NCBI RefSeq assembly: GCF_900167275.1
Contig: NZ_FUWX01000004.1
Span: 248,001 to 312,000, forward strand
Direction: 5' to 3'
Origin: Cetobacterium ceti
Lineage (GTDB): Bacteria; Fusobacteriota; Fusobacteriia; Fusobacteriales; Fusobacteriaceae
Length of the DNA: 64,000 nucleotides
Below the pieces are notes generated by a model. It searched no databases and was not told where the DNA came from. It saw only the letters and a program-made list of their open reading frames with translations. Below, piece after piece: positions 33,988 through 42,475 of the stretch (position 1 is the first letter of the stretch; every line of letters starts with the position of its first letter). Both the position numbers and the translations under genes were made by a program.

Positions 33988-35154
33988 TTGAGTAAGGAAA
34001 ATAATAATTTAAGAAAAAAAGCGGTTAGTTTAGAAGGATTTATTTGTATATTTGTAATAGGAATAGTTTTTTATGGACTGGCTCATAAAATGGGCGGAAT
34101 TAATATGATAAATACGCTTATAAAAACAGCTCATGATTTATTAATAAATACAGTATTTTTCATAATGGGTGTTGCAGTTTTAGCTGGGGCATTTGCAGCA
34201 GTATTATCTGAATTTGGAGTAATTGCAATGATAAATAAATTTTTATCACCACTTATGAGACCTTTATATAAACTTCCTGGAGCAGCAGCAATAGGAATAT
34301 TAACAACATATATTTCAGATAATCCTGCTATTTTAAGTTTATCTACTGATAAAGGGATAAGAAAATATTTTAAAAATTATCAATTACCAGCATTAACAAA
34401 TTTAGGAACTTCATTTGGAATGGGATTTATTGTTTCAGCTTTTATGATTGCTCAAAGTACTCTTTTAAATAAGAGTTTAGTTATTCCTGTTATTATAGGA
34501 AATGTAGGAGCTTTTATAGGAAGTATTGTAAGTGTTAATTTAATGATTCACTTTACAAAGAAAATATTTAAAAATACAAATGTTGAACTTGAAGAGGATA
34601 ACAGTGCAGATTTAGATAAGATAAATTATAGAGAAATAAGAGAAGGAAATGCAGTTGAAAGACTTTTAGATGCCCTTTTAGAAGGTGGAAAAATGGGTGT
34701 GAAAATGGGATTGGATATAATCCCTGGAGTGCTAATAATATGTAGTTTAGTTCTTATGTTAACAAATGGTCCAGGACCAAATGGGTATACAGGTTCTGCA
34801 TATGAAGGAATAGAAATCTTACCATATATAGGTGCAAAACTTAATTTTATATTGAAACCATTATTTGGATTTACTAGTGCAAAGGCTATAGCTTTTCCAA
34901 TTACTTCTTTAGGAGCAGTAGGAGCAGCTTTAGGTTTAGTTCCTCAATTTATTAAAGAGGGAGCTATAACAGCTAGGGAAATAGCAGTATTTACAAGTAT
35001 GGGAATGACATGGAGTGGATATTTAAGTACCCATGTGGCTATGATGGATAGTTTAGGATATAGAAAGCTAACAGGAAAAGCTATATTAAGTCATACAATA
35101 GGTGGTCTAGTAGCAGGGATTTCGGCAAATATAATATACTCTCTTGTTATGTAA
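33988..35154 (+). CDS. CD0519/CD1768-type membrane protein (nucleoside-recognition/Gate family)
   Basis: 388 residues with about nine membrane segments and two Gate-like blocks (FIMGVAVLAGAFAAVLSEFGVIAMINKFLSPLMRPLYKLPGAAAIGILTTYISDNPAILSL and IKEGAITAREIAVFTSMGMTWSGYLSTHVAMMDSLG). The family is predicted to transport nucleosides or related compounds; the substrate is unproven. TTG start at 33988, 5 bases after GGAGG. Coupled with the PsuG-like gene, it suggests a modified-nucleoside uptake or sensing pair. Confidence 0.78.
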   Translation: MSKENNNLRKKAVSLEGFICIFVIGIVFYGLAHKMGGINMINTLIKTAHDLLINTVFFIMGVAVLAGAFAAVLSEFGVIAMINKFLSPLMRPLYKLPGAAAIGILTTYISDNPAILSLSTDKGIRKYFKNYQLPALTNLGTSFGMGFIVSAFMIAQSTLLNKSLVIPVIIGNVGAFIGSIVSVNLMIHFTKKIFKNTNVELEEDNSADLDKINYREIREGNAVERLLDALLEGGKMGVKMGLDIIPGVLIICSLVLMLTNGPGPNGYTGSAYEGIEILPYIGAKLNFILKPLFGFTSAKAIAFPITSLGAVGAALGLVPQFIKEGAITAREIAVFTSMGMTWSGYLSTHVAMMDSLGYRKLTGKAILSHTIGGLVAGISANIIYSLVM

Positions 35155-35180
35155 TTTGAAATATAACAGTGATTGTTAAT

Positions 35181-35209
35181 TTGCTAATTATTAAAAAAAT
35201 TGCTATAAT
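35181..35209 (+). promoter_or_regulatory. Promoter of fabK
   Basis: TTGCTA, 17-base spacer, TATAAT, with TGC directly before the -10 (extended -10). Confidence 0.75.
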
Positions 35210-35257
35210 GTACCATGGATAAATTTTTGGAAGGTTATCAATATGGTAGGAGGAAAG

Positions 35258-36211
35258 ATGAAGAAAAATAGAATCTGTGAGCTTTTAGGAATAAAATATC
35301 CGATAATTCAAGGGGCGATGGCTTGGATATCAGAAGGTAATTTAGCGGGACATGTTTCTAAAGCTGGTGGACTTGGGATAATTGCTGGTGGAGGTATGCC
35401 GCCTGAAATTCTAAGACAAGAAATAAAAAAAGCAAAGGCAATAACTGAAAATCCATTTGGTGTAAACTTAATGCTTATGATGGAAAGTGTAGCCGAGCAA
35501 ATAGATGTATGTATTGAAGAGGGAGTAAAAGTTGTAACAACTGGAGCTGGGAATCCTGGAATATATATGGAAAAGTTAAAAGGTGCAGGAATAAAAGTTA
35601 TACCAGTTGTAGCTTCTGTAGCTTTAGCAAAAAGAATGGAAAAAATAGGAGCAGATGCAGTTGTAGCTGAAGGAATGGAAGCAGGAGGACATATAGGAGA
35701 AATAACTACTATGGCCTTAGCACCTCAAATTGCAAAGGCAGTTAGTATTCCAGTAATAGTTGCAGGAGGAATTGCAAGTGGAGAGCAATTTTTAGCAGCT
35801 TTAGCTTTAGGAGGAGAGGCTATTCAAGCTGGAACAATATTTATACCAGCTTTAGAATGTGTTGCCCATGATAATTATAAAAACTCTATTATAAAAGCAA
35901 AGGATAGATCAACAGTTGCAACAGGAAACTATACAGGACATCCTGTTAGAGTTATTAATAATAAATTTGCTAAGGAATTATTAGAACTTGAAAAAGTTGG
36001 AGCTCCTGTGGAAAAATTAGAGGAACTTGGAAGAGGAAAACTAAGACTAGCAGTTGTAGAAGGAGATACTACAAATGGTAGCGTAATGTCTGGACAAGTT
36101 GCAGCAATGGTAAATGAAATTTCTTCTTGTGAAGAAATTATAAATAAATTAATGAAAGAATTAAAGGAATCTAAAGAAAAATTAGAAAATAGATTTAATT
36201 CTTGGATGTAA
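35258..36211 (+). CDS. fabK: Enoyl-ACP reductase II
   Basis: 317-residue FMN enzyme of the nitronate monooxygenase superfamily that carries out the last reduction of fatty-acid elongation. It shows [113 protein letters not shown], all typical of FabK rather than nitronate monooxygenase. The start at 35258 follows AGGAGG; an ATG five codons earlier precedes that site. Monocistronic, with strong promoter and terminator. Confidence 0.92.
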   Translation: MKKNRICELLGIKYPIIQGAMAWISEGNLAGHVSKAGGLGIIAGGGMPPEILRQEIKKAKAITENPFGVNLMLMMESVAEQIDVCIEEGVKVVTTGAGNPGIYMEKLKGAGIKVIPVVASVALAKRMEKIGADAVVAEGMEAGGHIGEITTMALAPQIAKAVSIPVIVAGGIASGEQFLAALALGGEAIQAGTIFIPALECVAHDNYKNSIIKAKDRSTVATGNYTGHPVRVINNKFAKELLELEKVGAPVEKLEELGRGKLRLAVVEGDTTNGSVMSGQVAAMVNEISSCEEIINKLMKELKESKEKLENRFNSWM

Positions 36212-36222
36212 TAAATACTTTA

Positions 36223-36256
36223 AAATCGATTGGTATAATCCAATCGATTTTTTTAT
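36223..36256 (+). terminator. Terminator of fabK
   Basis: AAATCGATTGG-tataat-CCAATCGATTT, then TTTTTATT. Confidence 0.93.
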
Positions 36257-36273
36257 TAAAAAAGGAGGCAATT

Positions 36274-36702
36274 ATGAAAAAAATATTATTATGTAGCTTA
36301 TTATTATCAAGTATTGCTTTGGGAGCACAATTAAAAGATGGGAAATACACTGTTAGAACAGATAAAAGTATTTGGTTCTGGTATCCATATACGGCTATGG
36401 TTGTAAAGAATGGAGAAATAGTTTCTACGTATCATGATAGAATAAAATTAGATGGAAGAAAAGCATCTGAAGATGAAAGTTATAATAAAAATATGTATAA
36501 AAAAGTAAAAATAAATCCAGAGATGTATTCAAAATTAATTCCTGAAGATTTTTTTAAGAATGGAAAAGATTTAAATAAAATGGATGGAATAAGCGGAGCT
36601 ACAGATTCTTTAAATCATTTTAAAAGTCAAATGAAATTTTTAATAGAAAAAAGTGAAACAGAGGGTCCAGGAAATTATATTATGAAAAAATCAGAACTAT
36701 AG
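36274..36702 (+). CDS. Small exported FMN-binding-like protein
   Basis: 142 residues with a signal peptide (MKKILLCSLLLSSIALGA). The mature part resembles the FMN-binding domain of RnfG/NqrC-like and extracellular flavoproteins: LKDGKYTVRTDK, VVKNGEIVSTYHDRI, KASEDESYNKNM and a C-terminal GISGATDSL. The SGAT is the core of the motif whose Thr takes a covalent FMN. If so, it is a single-domain secreted flavin carrier. ATG at 36274 behind AAAGGAGG; upstream in-frame codons lie in the fabK terminator. Confidence 0.65.
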   Translation: MKKILLCSLLLSSIALGAQLKDGKYTVRTDKSIWFWYPYTAMVVKNGEIVSTYHDRIKLDGRKASEDESYNKNMYKKVKINPEMYSKLIPEDFFKNGKDLNKMDGISGATDSLNHFKSQMKFLIEKSETEGPGNYIMKKSEL

Positions 36703-36806
36703 TAGTATATATGTAGATATATATATTTAAAATATATATAGGTTATTAAATTTGAATAATATTTTATTATCTTTATAAATTATAATTATATAAAGGGGGC
36801 GGTAAA

Positions 36807-36890
36807 ATGTTATTTACGTTAATAATTGTAGCTATAGTAGTTTATAAGGTTGTAGAAGAAAAGATGAAGGAAGAATCGCTTAGAAAATAG
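36807..36890 (+). CDS. 27-residue membrane peptide
   Basis: MLFTLIIVAIVVYKVVEEK then MKEESLRK: one hydrophobic helix followed by a charged tail. AAAGGGGGCGG lies 5-6 bases before the ATG, a strong ribosome binding site. The stop is at 36888-36890. No family recognised. It resembles small single-pass regulators of membrane complexes, or could be a type I toxin-like peptide; no antisense RNA promoter was identified. Confidence 0.5.
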   Translation: MLFTLIIVAIVVYKVVEEKMKEESLRK

Positions 36891-36975
36891 ATATAGGATT
36901 TTCAAGGACTTGACAAAACTTCTACTTGCTAATAAACTTATAACTAAGAATTATATCTGGCAAATAGGAGTAAAG

Positions 36976-37572
36976 ATGATAAAAAATGTTGTGTTTGACA
37001 TAGGAAATGTCTTATTGACATTTAATCCTAGGAAACATCTGGAAAATTTAGGTTTCCCAGAAGAATTGAGAGAAAGAATTTATGCTGAAATCTTTGAAAG
37101 TGATGAATGGATTCAGTTAGATAAGGGGGTTATTACTGAGAAGAAGGCAACTGAAAACTTTTGTAAAAGAGCGGAGGATATTAGCAAAGAATTAAAACTT
37201 ACAATGAAAACTTGGAAGGATATGTTAAAACCCATTGAAGGGACAGTAAGTATTTTAAGAGATTTAGAAAATAAAGGATATAAAATCTTCTTTTTATCAA
37301 ATTTTCATAGGGATGCCTATGAAAAAATGTATTTAAAGTATGATTTTTTACGAATTGGTCAAGGAAAAGTTATTTCATATGAAATAAATGAAGTTAAGCC
37401 AGATGAAAAAATTTATAAAAAATTATTAAAAACATATAGACTAAATCCAGAGGAAACCATATTTATAGATGACTCCTTAGCTAATGTTGAAACAGCTGAA
37501 AAATTAGGAATGGTTGGAATTTGGTTTTTAGATTCAGATGGTTTAGAAATGTCCTTAGAGGAATATATTTAA
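36976..37572 (+). CDS. HAD-superfamily phosphatase (YihX/sugar-phosphatase type)
   Basis: 198 residues. Motif I VVFDIGNVLLTF with the nucleophile Asp, motif II FFLSNFHRDAYEKM, motif III Lys in EINEVKPDEKIYKKLL, and motif IV TIFIDDSLANVETAEKLGM. The DxGN form of motif I and the helical cap match the YihX group (alpha-D-glucose-1-phosphate phosphatase); the substrate is uncertain. ATG at 36976 follows AGGAGTAAAG; the earlier ATG at 36910 has no site. Confidence 0.85.
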   Translation: MIKNVVFDIGNVLLTFNPRKHLENLGFPEELRERIYAEIFESDEWIQLDKGVITEKKATENFCKRAEDISKELKLTMKTWKDMLKPIEGTVSILRDLENKGYKIFFLSNFHRDAYEKMYLKYDFLRIGQGKVISYEINEVKPDEKIYKKLLKTYRLNPEETIFIDDSLANVETAEKLGMVGIWFLDSDGLEMSLEEYI

Positions 37573-37598
37573 AAAGCACGTAAAAGTGCTTTTTTTTA
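37571..37598 (+). terminator. Terminator of the HAD phosphatase gene
   Basis: AAAAAGCAC-gtaaaa-GTGCTTTTTTTT. Confidence 0.92.
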
Positions 37599-37655
37599 TA
37601 GGAAATATAAAAAAATAAAGAATAGTATAATGAGAAATTTTAAGGAGGAAAAATA

Positions 37656-38333
37656 ATGAAAAAATTATTGTTAGGTTTATTTATATGTGGGAGCTTAGTA
37701 TCTTATTCTCAAGATATAGAGCAAAAGATATCTTTAAGAGGAAGTGGGAAAATTCAACTTGTTCCAAATAAAGCAGAAATTCAATTTACAGTTTTAACTG
37801 AAAATAAGAATTTAGATAAGGCAACTAAGGAAAATACAAAAGTAATGAATAAAGTTAAGGAAAACTTAGAAGATTTAGGTATTAAAAATTCCAATGTTAA
37901 AACTATAAATTATAATGTAGAGAAAATTAAAGAGGGAGAAAAAAAAGATCAAGATATTTATTATGTAAGAAATAGTTTCAATATTGAATTGGAAAATCTA
38001 AAATCTCTAGGGAAAGTTATTTCAACTTTAGAAAAAGCTGGAGTAAATGAAGTGGGAGGAATTGAATTTACATCTACAGAAATAAATGAGAAATCAAAGG
38101 AAGCTATGGTTTTAGCTTATAAGGATGCTTATAATAAGGCTCAAGCAGTAGCTCAAGCAGCTGGATATAAAACTATTATGCCAGTAGATATTTCTTATGA
38201 TTATATGCCAGTTAGAGGATTAGGAATGGTTTCTTTTGCTGAGAGTAATAGTTCAAATAATATTTATGTACCAAATAAATTAGATGTAGAAGTAGGAGTT
38301 AGAACAGTATTTGTAGTAAATGAACAAAAATAA
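37656..38333 (+). CDS. SIMPL-domain (DUF541) periplasmic protein
   Basis: 225 residues with a signal peptide (MKKLLLGLFICGSLVSYSQ). The SIMPL pattern is clear: ISLRGSGKIQLVPNKAEIQFTVLTENKNLDKATKENTKVMNKVKENLEDLGIKNSNVKT, YYVRNSFNIELENLKSLGKVISTLEKAGVNEVGGIEF and AMVLAYKDAYNKAQAVAQAAGYK. Related proteins (YggE, BP26) form ring-shaped oligomers and affect oxidative stress tolerance; the biochemical role is unknown. Single gene. Confidence 0.88.
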   Translation: MKKLLLGLFICGSLVSYSQDIEQKISLRGSGKIQLVPNKAEIQFTVLTENKNLDKATKENTKVMNKVKENLEDLGIKNSNVKTINYNVEKIKEGEKKDQDIYYVRNSFNIELENLKSLGKVISTLEKAGVNEVGGIEFTSTEINEKSKEAMVLAYKDAYNKAQAVAQAAGYKTIMPVDISYDYMPVRGLGMVSFAESNSSNNIYVPNKLDVEVGVRTVFVVNEQK

Positions 38334-38374
38334 TTTCATTAATTATAAAAATAAAAAATAATTTTCATTTTTTC

Positions 38375-38403
38375 TTGAAAAAAACTTTATTTTCATATAT
38401 AAT
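38375..38403 (+). promoter_or_regulatory. Promoter of the dicarboxylate/amino acid symporter
   Basis: TTGAAA, 17-base spacer, TATAAT. Confidence 0.75.
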
Positions 38404-38441
38404 ATTTATGAAAGATAAGTTTTAAGAAAGGCGGAATTATT

Positions 38442-39707
38442 TTGAAAAAATTAAATTTAACAAGTAAGATTTTTATAGCGTTGATTTTAGGAGTGGTTAC
38501 AGGGTTAATTTTATATCCTGTAAGAGATAATGCTATGGTTGATAAATATATTATAAATTTTTTATTTAAATTTTTAGGAAATGGATTCTTAAGAGCTGTA
38601 AAAATGATAGTAGTTCCTTTAGTATTTTGTTCTTTAACTGTTGGAGCAGCTGGAATAGAAGATGTTAGAAAATTAGGAAGAGTAGGATTAAAGACATTAA
38701 GTTTTTATTTAGGAAGTACGGCTGTAGCAATAACATTAGCTCTTTTAGTTGGTAATATTGTAAATCCTGGTAAGGGTGTTAACTTAGCCAATTTAACCAC
38801 AGCAGGAAGTGTTACAGTAGGACAAAGTAAACCTGGAATAGATATTTTATTAGATATGATTCCTAGTAACCCTGTTGCAGCAATGGTAGAGGGAAATATG
38901 TTACAAATAATTGTATTTGCTATATTATTTGGTGTTGCTATGGCACTTTTAGGTGAAAAGGTTACAGTTGTGAGAAAAGGTTTTGAAGAATTAAATAATA
39001 TAATTTTAAAAATAGTAGGTATTGTTATGGAACTTGCTCCCTTTGGAGTTTATGGATTAATTGGAAAAACATTTGCTACATTGGGATATTCAGCAATGTT
39101 TCCATTACTTAAATATTTCTTTGGAGTTGTTTTAGCACTATTTTTACATTACTTGATAACATATCAAGGATTATTAATTGGATTTGCAAGATATAATCCA
39201 ATAACTTTTTTAAAGAAATTTTCTTCTACAATGATGGTAGCTTTTTCCACATCATCAAGTAGTGCATGTTTACCTTCATCTTTAAAGACTATGCAAGAGG
39301 AGTTTGGAGTATCTAAAAGTATATCTTCCTTTACAATTCCTTTAGGAAGTACCATTAATATGGATGGAACTGCAATAATGCAAGGAGTTGCTACAATTTT
39401 CATTGCTCAAATATATGGAGTTCATTTAACAATGGGAGATTATGCAACGGTAATATTAACAGCAACACTGGCTTCAATAGGAACAGCAGGGGTACCTGGA
39501 GTTGGAGTTATAATGTTAAGTATGGTATTAGGAGAAATTGGATTACCTTTAGAAGGAATAGCTCTTATAATGGGAATAGACAGATTTGTAGATATGTTTA
39601 GAACTACTGTTAATATCACAGGTGATGCAATTTGTACTTTAATAATTGCTAAGAGTGAAAATGAAATAACACCTCTTGAGAGTGTAATTGAAGGGGAAAG
39701 AGCATAA
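38442..39707 (+). CDS. Dicarboxylate/amino acid:cation symporter (DAACS family)
   Basis: 421-residue inner-membrane transporter for glutamate, aspartate or C4-dicarboxylates driven by Na+ or H+. Signature elements: FLRAVKMIVVPLVFCSLTVG, the serine-rich re-entrant loop AFSTSSSSACLPSSLKTM, the substrate/cation motif STINMDGTAIMQG, and GVPGVGVIMLSMVLGEIGLPLEGIALIMGIDRFVDMFRTTVNITGDAI. TTG start at 38442 after AAAGGCGG. The substrate cannot be fixed by eye. Confidence 0.93.
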   Translation: MKKLNLTSKIFIALILGVVTGLILYPVRDNAMVDKYIINFLFKFLGNGFLRAVKMIVVPLVFCSLTVGAAGIEDVRKLGRVGLKTLSFYLGSTAVAITLALLVGNIVNPGKGVNLANLTTAGSVTVGQSKPGIDILLDMIPSNPVAAMVEGNMLQIIVFAILFGVAMALLGEKVTVVRKGFEELNNIILKIVGIVMELAPFGVYGLIGKTFATLGYSAMFPLLKYFFGVVLALFLHYLITYQGLLIGFARYNPITFLKKFSSTMMVAFSTSSSSACLPSSLKTMQEEFGVSKSISSFTIPLGSTINMDGTAIMQGVATIFIAQIYGVHLTMGDYATVILTATLASIGTAGVPGVGVIMLSMVLGEIGLPLEGIALIMGIDRFVDMFRTTVNITGDAICTLIIAKSENEITPLESVIEGERA

Positions 39708-39717
39708 ATTTATTAAT

Positions 39718-39755
39718 AAAATGGTCAGTATATGAAATATTGACCATTTTTTTTT
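39718..39755 (+). terminator. Terminator of the symporter gene
   Basis: AAAATGGTCA pairs with TGACCATTTT over a 16-base loop, then TTTTT. It overlaps the -35 region of the next promoter. Confidence 0.88.
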
Positions 39756-39782
39756 GCTTTTCTATTAAATATAGAATATAAT
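39754..39782 (+). promoter_or_regulatory. Promoter of the RpiR-type regulator
   Basis: TTGCTT, 17-base spacer, TATAAT. Confidence 0.6.
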
Positions 39783-39808
39783 GGAAAAAAAACTAAGGTG
39801 AGTGCAAG

Positions 39809-40657
39809 ATGAAAAAGGAAATATTAAAACAATTAGAGAGCAATTATGCTACATTTAGTAAGAGTTTTAAAAAAATTGTAGATTTTATTCGTTTCAATCA
39901 AAGTATAATATCGTTTATATCTATAAATGAGTTGGCAAAGGAAACACAAACAAGCCCTGCTACAATAACAAGATTTTCTAAAAATTTAGGATTTAAAGGA
40001 TATCCTGAATTTCAAAAGATTTTCCAAAAAGAAGTAGAAAAAGAAACTTCTCATATGAAAGAATTTAGAGAAAGTATCAATGATGAAAATAGTGAAAGTA
40101 TTTTAAGAGAAGTTATAGAAAGTAATATTGAACTTTTAGAAGAGATCAATGTAGAGCTTTTAGAAAAACAGTTAGATCAAGCTGTAGAATGGATTAAAGA
40201 TAGTAGAAAATTATATATTTTAGGAGCTAGAGGTTCATATGCCTTAGCATATTATCTATATTTTATGTTAAAGGAATTTAGAGAAGATGTGGAGCTTATG
40301 ATTTCAGGAGCTTCTGATTTTACAGATAGACTTTTATATTCTCAAAAAGAGGATTTACTTTTAACAATTTCCTTCCATCCGTATACTAATTTTACTTGTC
40401 AAGTAACAGAATTTTTTAAGGAACAGGGGAATAGAGTAATCACAATTACAGATAAAAAAGATTCTACCTTAGGAAATATATCAGATTTAGTAATAACAAC
40501 TAAACAAGGGGGAAAAGCTTATACTTTTGTTCCTGGAATTGTTATGTTAAATGCGTTACTATTTAAATTAGGAAAAGATAATAAAGAAAATACAATTGAG
40601 AGATTGGATAAATTAAAAAGTATCACCGATAGATTTAATATATATAAAGATAATTAA
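39809..40657 (+). CDS. MurR/RpiR family transcriptional regulator
   Basis: 282 residues. An N-terminal RpiR helix-turn-helix (ISINELAKETQTSPATITRFSKNLGFKGYPEFQKIF) is followed by a SIS sugar-phosphate-binding domain (residues about 115-250; LYILGARGSYALAYYLYFML, LLLTISFHPYTNFTCQVTEFFKEQGNRVITITDKKDSTLGNISDLVITT). Likely senses a sugar phosphate. No adjacent amino-sugar operon is present, so its targets are unknown; it could act on the symporter before it. Confidence 0.9.
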   Translation: MKKEILKQLESNYATFSKSFKKIVDFIRFNQSIISFISINELAKETQTSPATITRFSKNLGFKGYPEFQKIFQKEVEKETSHMKEFRESINDENSESILREVIESNIELLEEINVELLEKQLDQAVEWIKDSRKLYILGARGSYALAYYLYFMLKEFREDVELMISGASDFTDRLLYSQKEDLLLTISFHPYTNFTCQVTEFFKEQGNRVITITDKKDSTLGNISDLVITTKQGGKAYTFVPGIVMLNALLFKLGKDNKENTIERLDKLKSITDRFNIYKDN

Positions 40658-40660
40658 AAA

Positions 40661-40690
40661 AAGCCTCCCTGTAAAAAGGGAGGTTAATTT
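40661..40690. terminator. Bidirectional terminator
   Basis: CCTCCCT-gtaaaa-AGGGAGG with TTAATTTTTT rightward and CTTTTTTT leftward. Confidence 0.9.
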
Positions 40691-40691
40691 T

Positions 40692-41033
40692 TTAAGCTCT
40701 CATAGGACCTATAGGTTCTCCACCTAAAATATGGAAGTGAATATGAAAAACTTCTTGTCCTCCATATTGATTACAGTTAGTAATAACTCTATAACCATTT
40801 TCAGCAATGTTGAAATCTTTAGCAATTTCACCGATTGCTAAATAAATTTCACCGATTAAATTTTTATCTTCAGGTTTAATATCATTTAAAGTAGGAATTT
40901 CCTTTTTAGGAACTACTAAAATATGAACAGGAGCCTGAGGATTAATATCTTTAAATGCTATAACATTATCATTTTCAAAAACTATATTAGCAGGGATTTC
41001 TCTGTTAATTATTTTTGTAAATATTGTAGACAT
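40692..41033 (-). CDS. hinT: HIT-family (histidine triad) nucleotide hydrolase, HinT-like
   Basis: 113 residues, the standard HinT size. Contains IFTKIINREIPANIVFENDNVIAFKDINPQAPVHILVVPKKEI and the catalytic HIHFHILGG triad. Hydrolyses AMP-lysine and related phosphoramidates in the cytosol. Last of a leftward group, 11 bases after rpiB. Confidence 0.95.
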   Translation of the reverse strand: MSTIFTKIINREIPANIVFENDNVIAFKDINPQAPVHILVVPKKEIPTLNDIKPEDKNLIGEIYLAIGEIAKDFNIAENGYRVITNCNQYGGQEVFHIHFHILGGEPIGPMRA

Positions 41034-41044
41034 AATACCTCCTT

Positions 41045-41476
41045 TTAAAGTGTATCTATTTTATCAATTCTTGTTTGATGTCTTCCCCCTTGAAACTCTG
41101 TATCTAAAAATACATCTACCATTTCAAGTGCTAATACATCACCAGTCATACGACCACCTAAAGCTAAAATATTTGCATTATTATGTTCTCTAGTTAATTT
41201 AGCCATAGTTGTATTGTTACAAAGAGCAGCTCTTATTCCCTTAAATCTATTTGCAGCAATAGAAATACCAATTCCTGTTCCACAAACTAAAATTCCACGT
41301 TCAACTTCATTTTCTAATATAGCTGTAGCAACAGCTTTTGCATAATCAGGATAATCAACAGAGTCAGTAGAATAAGTTCCCTTATCTACAACTTCATATC
41401 CCTTTGATTCAAGATGTTTTTTTATAATTTCCTTTAATTGATATCCTCCGTGATCAGCACCTAAAGCTATTTTCAT
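41045..41476 (-). CDS. rpiB: Ribose-5-phosphate isomerase B
   Basis: 143 residues of the RpiB/LacAB family: KIALGADHGGYQLKEIIKKHLESKGYEVVDKGTYS, DYPDYAKAVA, ILVCGTGIGISIAANRFKGIRAALC with the active-site Cys, LTREHNNANILALGGRM. Interconverts ribose-5- and ribulose-5-phosphate. GGGGAGGA is 7 bases before the ATG. Probably cotranscribed with hinT. Confidence 0.96.
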   Translation of the reverse strand: MKIALGADHGGYQLKEIIKKHLESKGYEVVDKGTYSTDSVDYPDYAKAVATAILENEVERGILVCGTGIGISIAANRFKGIRAALCNNTTMAKLTREHNNANILALGGRMTGDVLALEMVDVFLDTEFQGGRHQTRIDKIDTL

Positions 41477-41505
41477 TTTAGTATCCTCCCCTATGTTTTA
41501 GTTAT

Positions 41506-41536
41506 AAAAAAAACCATAGATTATAATCTATGGTTT
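41506..41536 (-). terminator. Terminator of slyD
   Basis: Perfect palindrome AAACCATAGATTATAATC... (26 bases, 41511-41536), followed leftward by a T run. Confidence 0.88.
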
Positions 41537-41543
41537 CTAGTTA

Positions 41544-42029
41544 CTAGTCTTCAAATCCGTGGAAATGAGCGTGACCGTGTTCGATTTCTTCTTCAGAAGC
41601 TTCTCTTACACCAGCAACTTTAACCTCAAATCTTAAATCTTTTCCAGCAAATGGATGGTTACCATCAGCAGTAACAACCTCATCTTCAATGTTAGTAATA
41701 ACAAATGATTGCTCAGTTCCATCTTCTAAGTCAGCGATGAAATCTAATCCTTCGTAGATATCGTCAAATTCAACAAAATCTCCTTTGTTCATTTCAATGA
41801 TGAAATCTTCATCATATTCTCCGTATCCTTCTTCAGGAGTAAGAGTTAATGTAGTAGCAAATCCAGCCTCTTGACCTTCTAAAGCTTCTTCAACTTTAGG
41901 AATAAAGTTTCCAAACCCTTGAATATAGAAGAAAGGACCAACTTCTTTTGTATCCTCTAATAATTCATTAGTATTATTATCGTAAACTTGAAATTCTAAT
42001 GTAACAACTTTACCTTCATTAATTTTCAT
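41544..42029 (-). CDS. slyD: FKBP-type peptidyl-prolyl isomerase, SlyD-like
   Basis: 161 residues. FKBP domain split by an insert-in-flap chaperone domain, as in SlyD: VVTLEFQVYDNNTNELLEDTKEVGPFFYIQGFGNFIPKVEEALEGQEAG, then YGEYDEDFIIEM...GNHPFAGKDLRFEVKVAGVREAS. The short His-rich tail (HGHAHFHGFED) fits Ni/Zn binding, though it is much shorter than in E. coli. Very acidic cytosolic chaperone. Monocistronic. Confidence 0.93.
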   Translation of the reverse strand: MKINEGKVVTLEFQVYDNNTNELLEDTKEVGPFFYIQGFGNFIPKVEEALEGQEAGFATTLTLTPEEGYGEYDEDFIIEMNKGDFVEFDDIYEGLDFIADLEDGTEQSFVITNIEDEVVTADGNHPFAGKDLRFEVKVAGVREASEEEIEHGHAHFHGFED

Positions 42030-42475
42030 AATATTTTCACCTCACAAATTCTTGCATGTTGAGCAAGTTCTATACCTTAAGGATAACATAAATTCCAAGA
42101 AATTTCATTAAAAAAATTAAAATCCTATTTCTTTTTTTGCTTTTCTAGATTTATTTTGGAAAAAAGAGTAAAATTAAAAGTATAAATTAATTTCTCATGG
42201 AAAGCATCTATTACAATTTGTATATTTTTTGTGGTTACTATATTATTCTATTCAAAGATATCAGTTAACAGAGAAGCTTTGAACATTTGAAAACCTTGAG
42301 AAAGTAACAGTAAAATTTTTTTCATAAAACCTCTAAAAAAATGTTGACTATTGAGAAAAAAAGAACTACAATATCTCGTATTTTTAAAAAAACGAAAATA
42401 TATTTTTAGTATAGTAATATATTAATAAAAAAACAATAAAAATAAAAATAAAACTGTTTTAAATAAGGAGGTAAG
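42030..42475. promoter_or_regulatory. Divergent regulatory region between slyD and the decarboxylase-arginase gene
   Basis: 446 bases without a gene. Leftward promoter for slyD: TTGGAA, 18-base spacer, TATAGA (42098-42069), with a small CTTGC/GCAAG hairpin in the leader. Rightward promoter for the decarboxylase: TTGACT, 17-base spacer, TACAAT (42344-42372), giving a leader of about 97 A/T-rich bases. I see nothing else certain in the middle (42130-42330). Confidence 0.6.

Noticed and set aside
36703-36806. TATATA-rich inverted repeats after the FMN-binding-like gene
   Set aside because: Simple alternating A/T sequence forms many equivalent hairpins. There is no G/C in the stem, and no defined terminator or binding site can be assigned.
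42130-42330. Possible riboswitch or small RNA in the slyD/decarboxylase intergenic region
   Set aside because: No recognisable conserved riboswitch core or strong hairpin-plus-T-run was found. The stretch is A/T-rich with only short, weak pairings.
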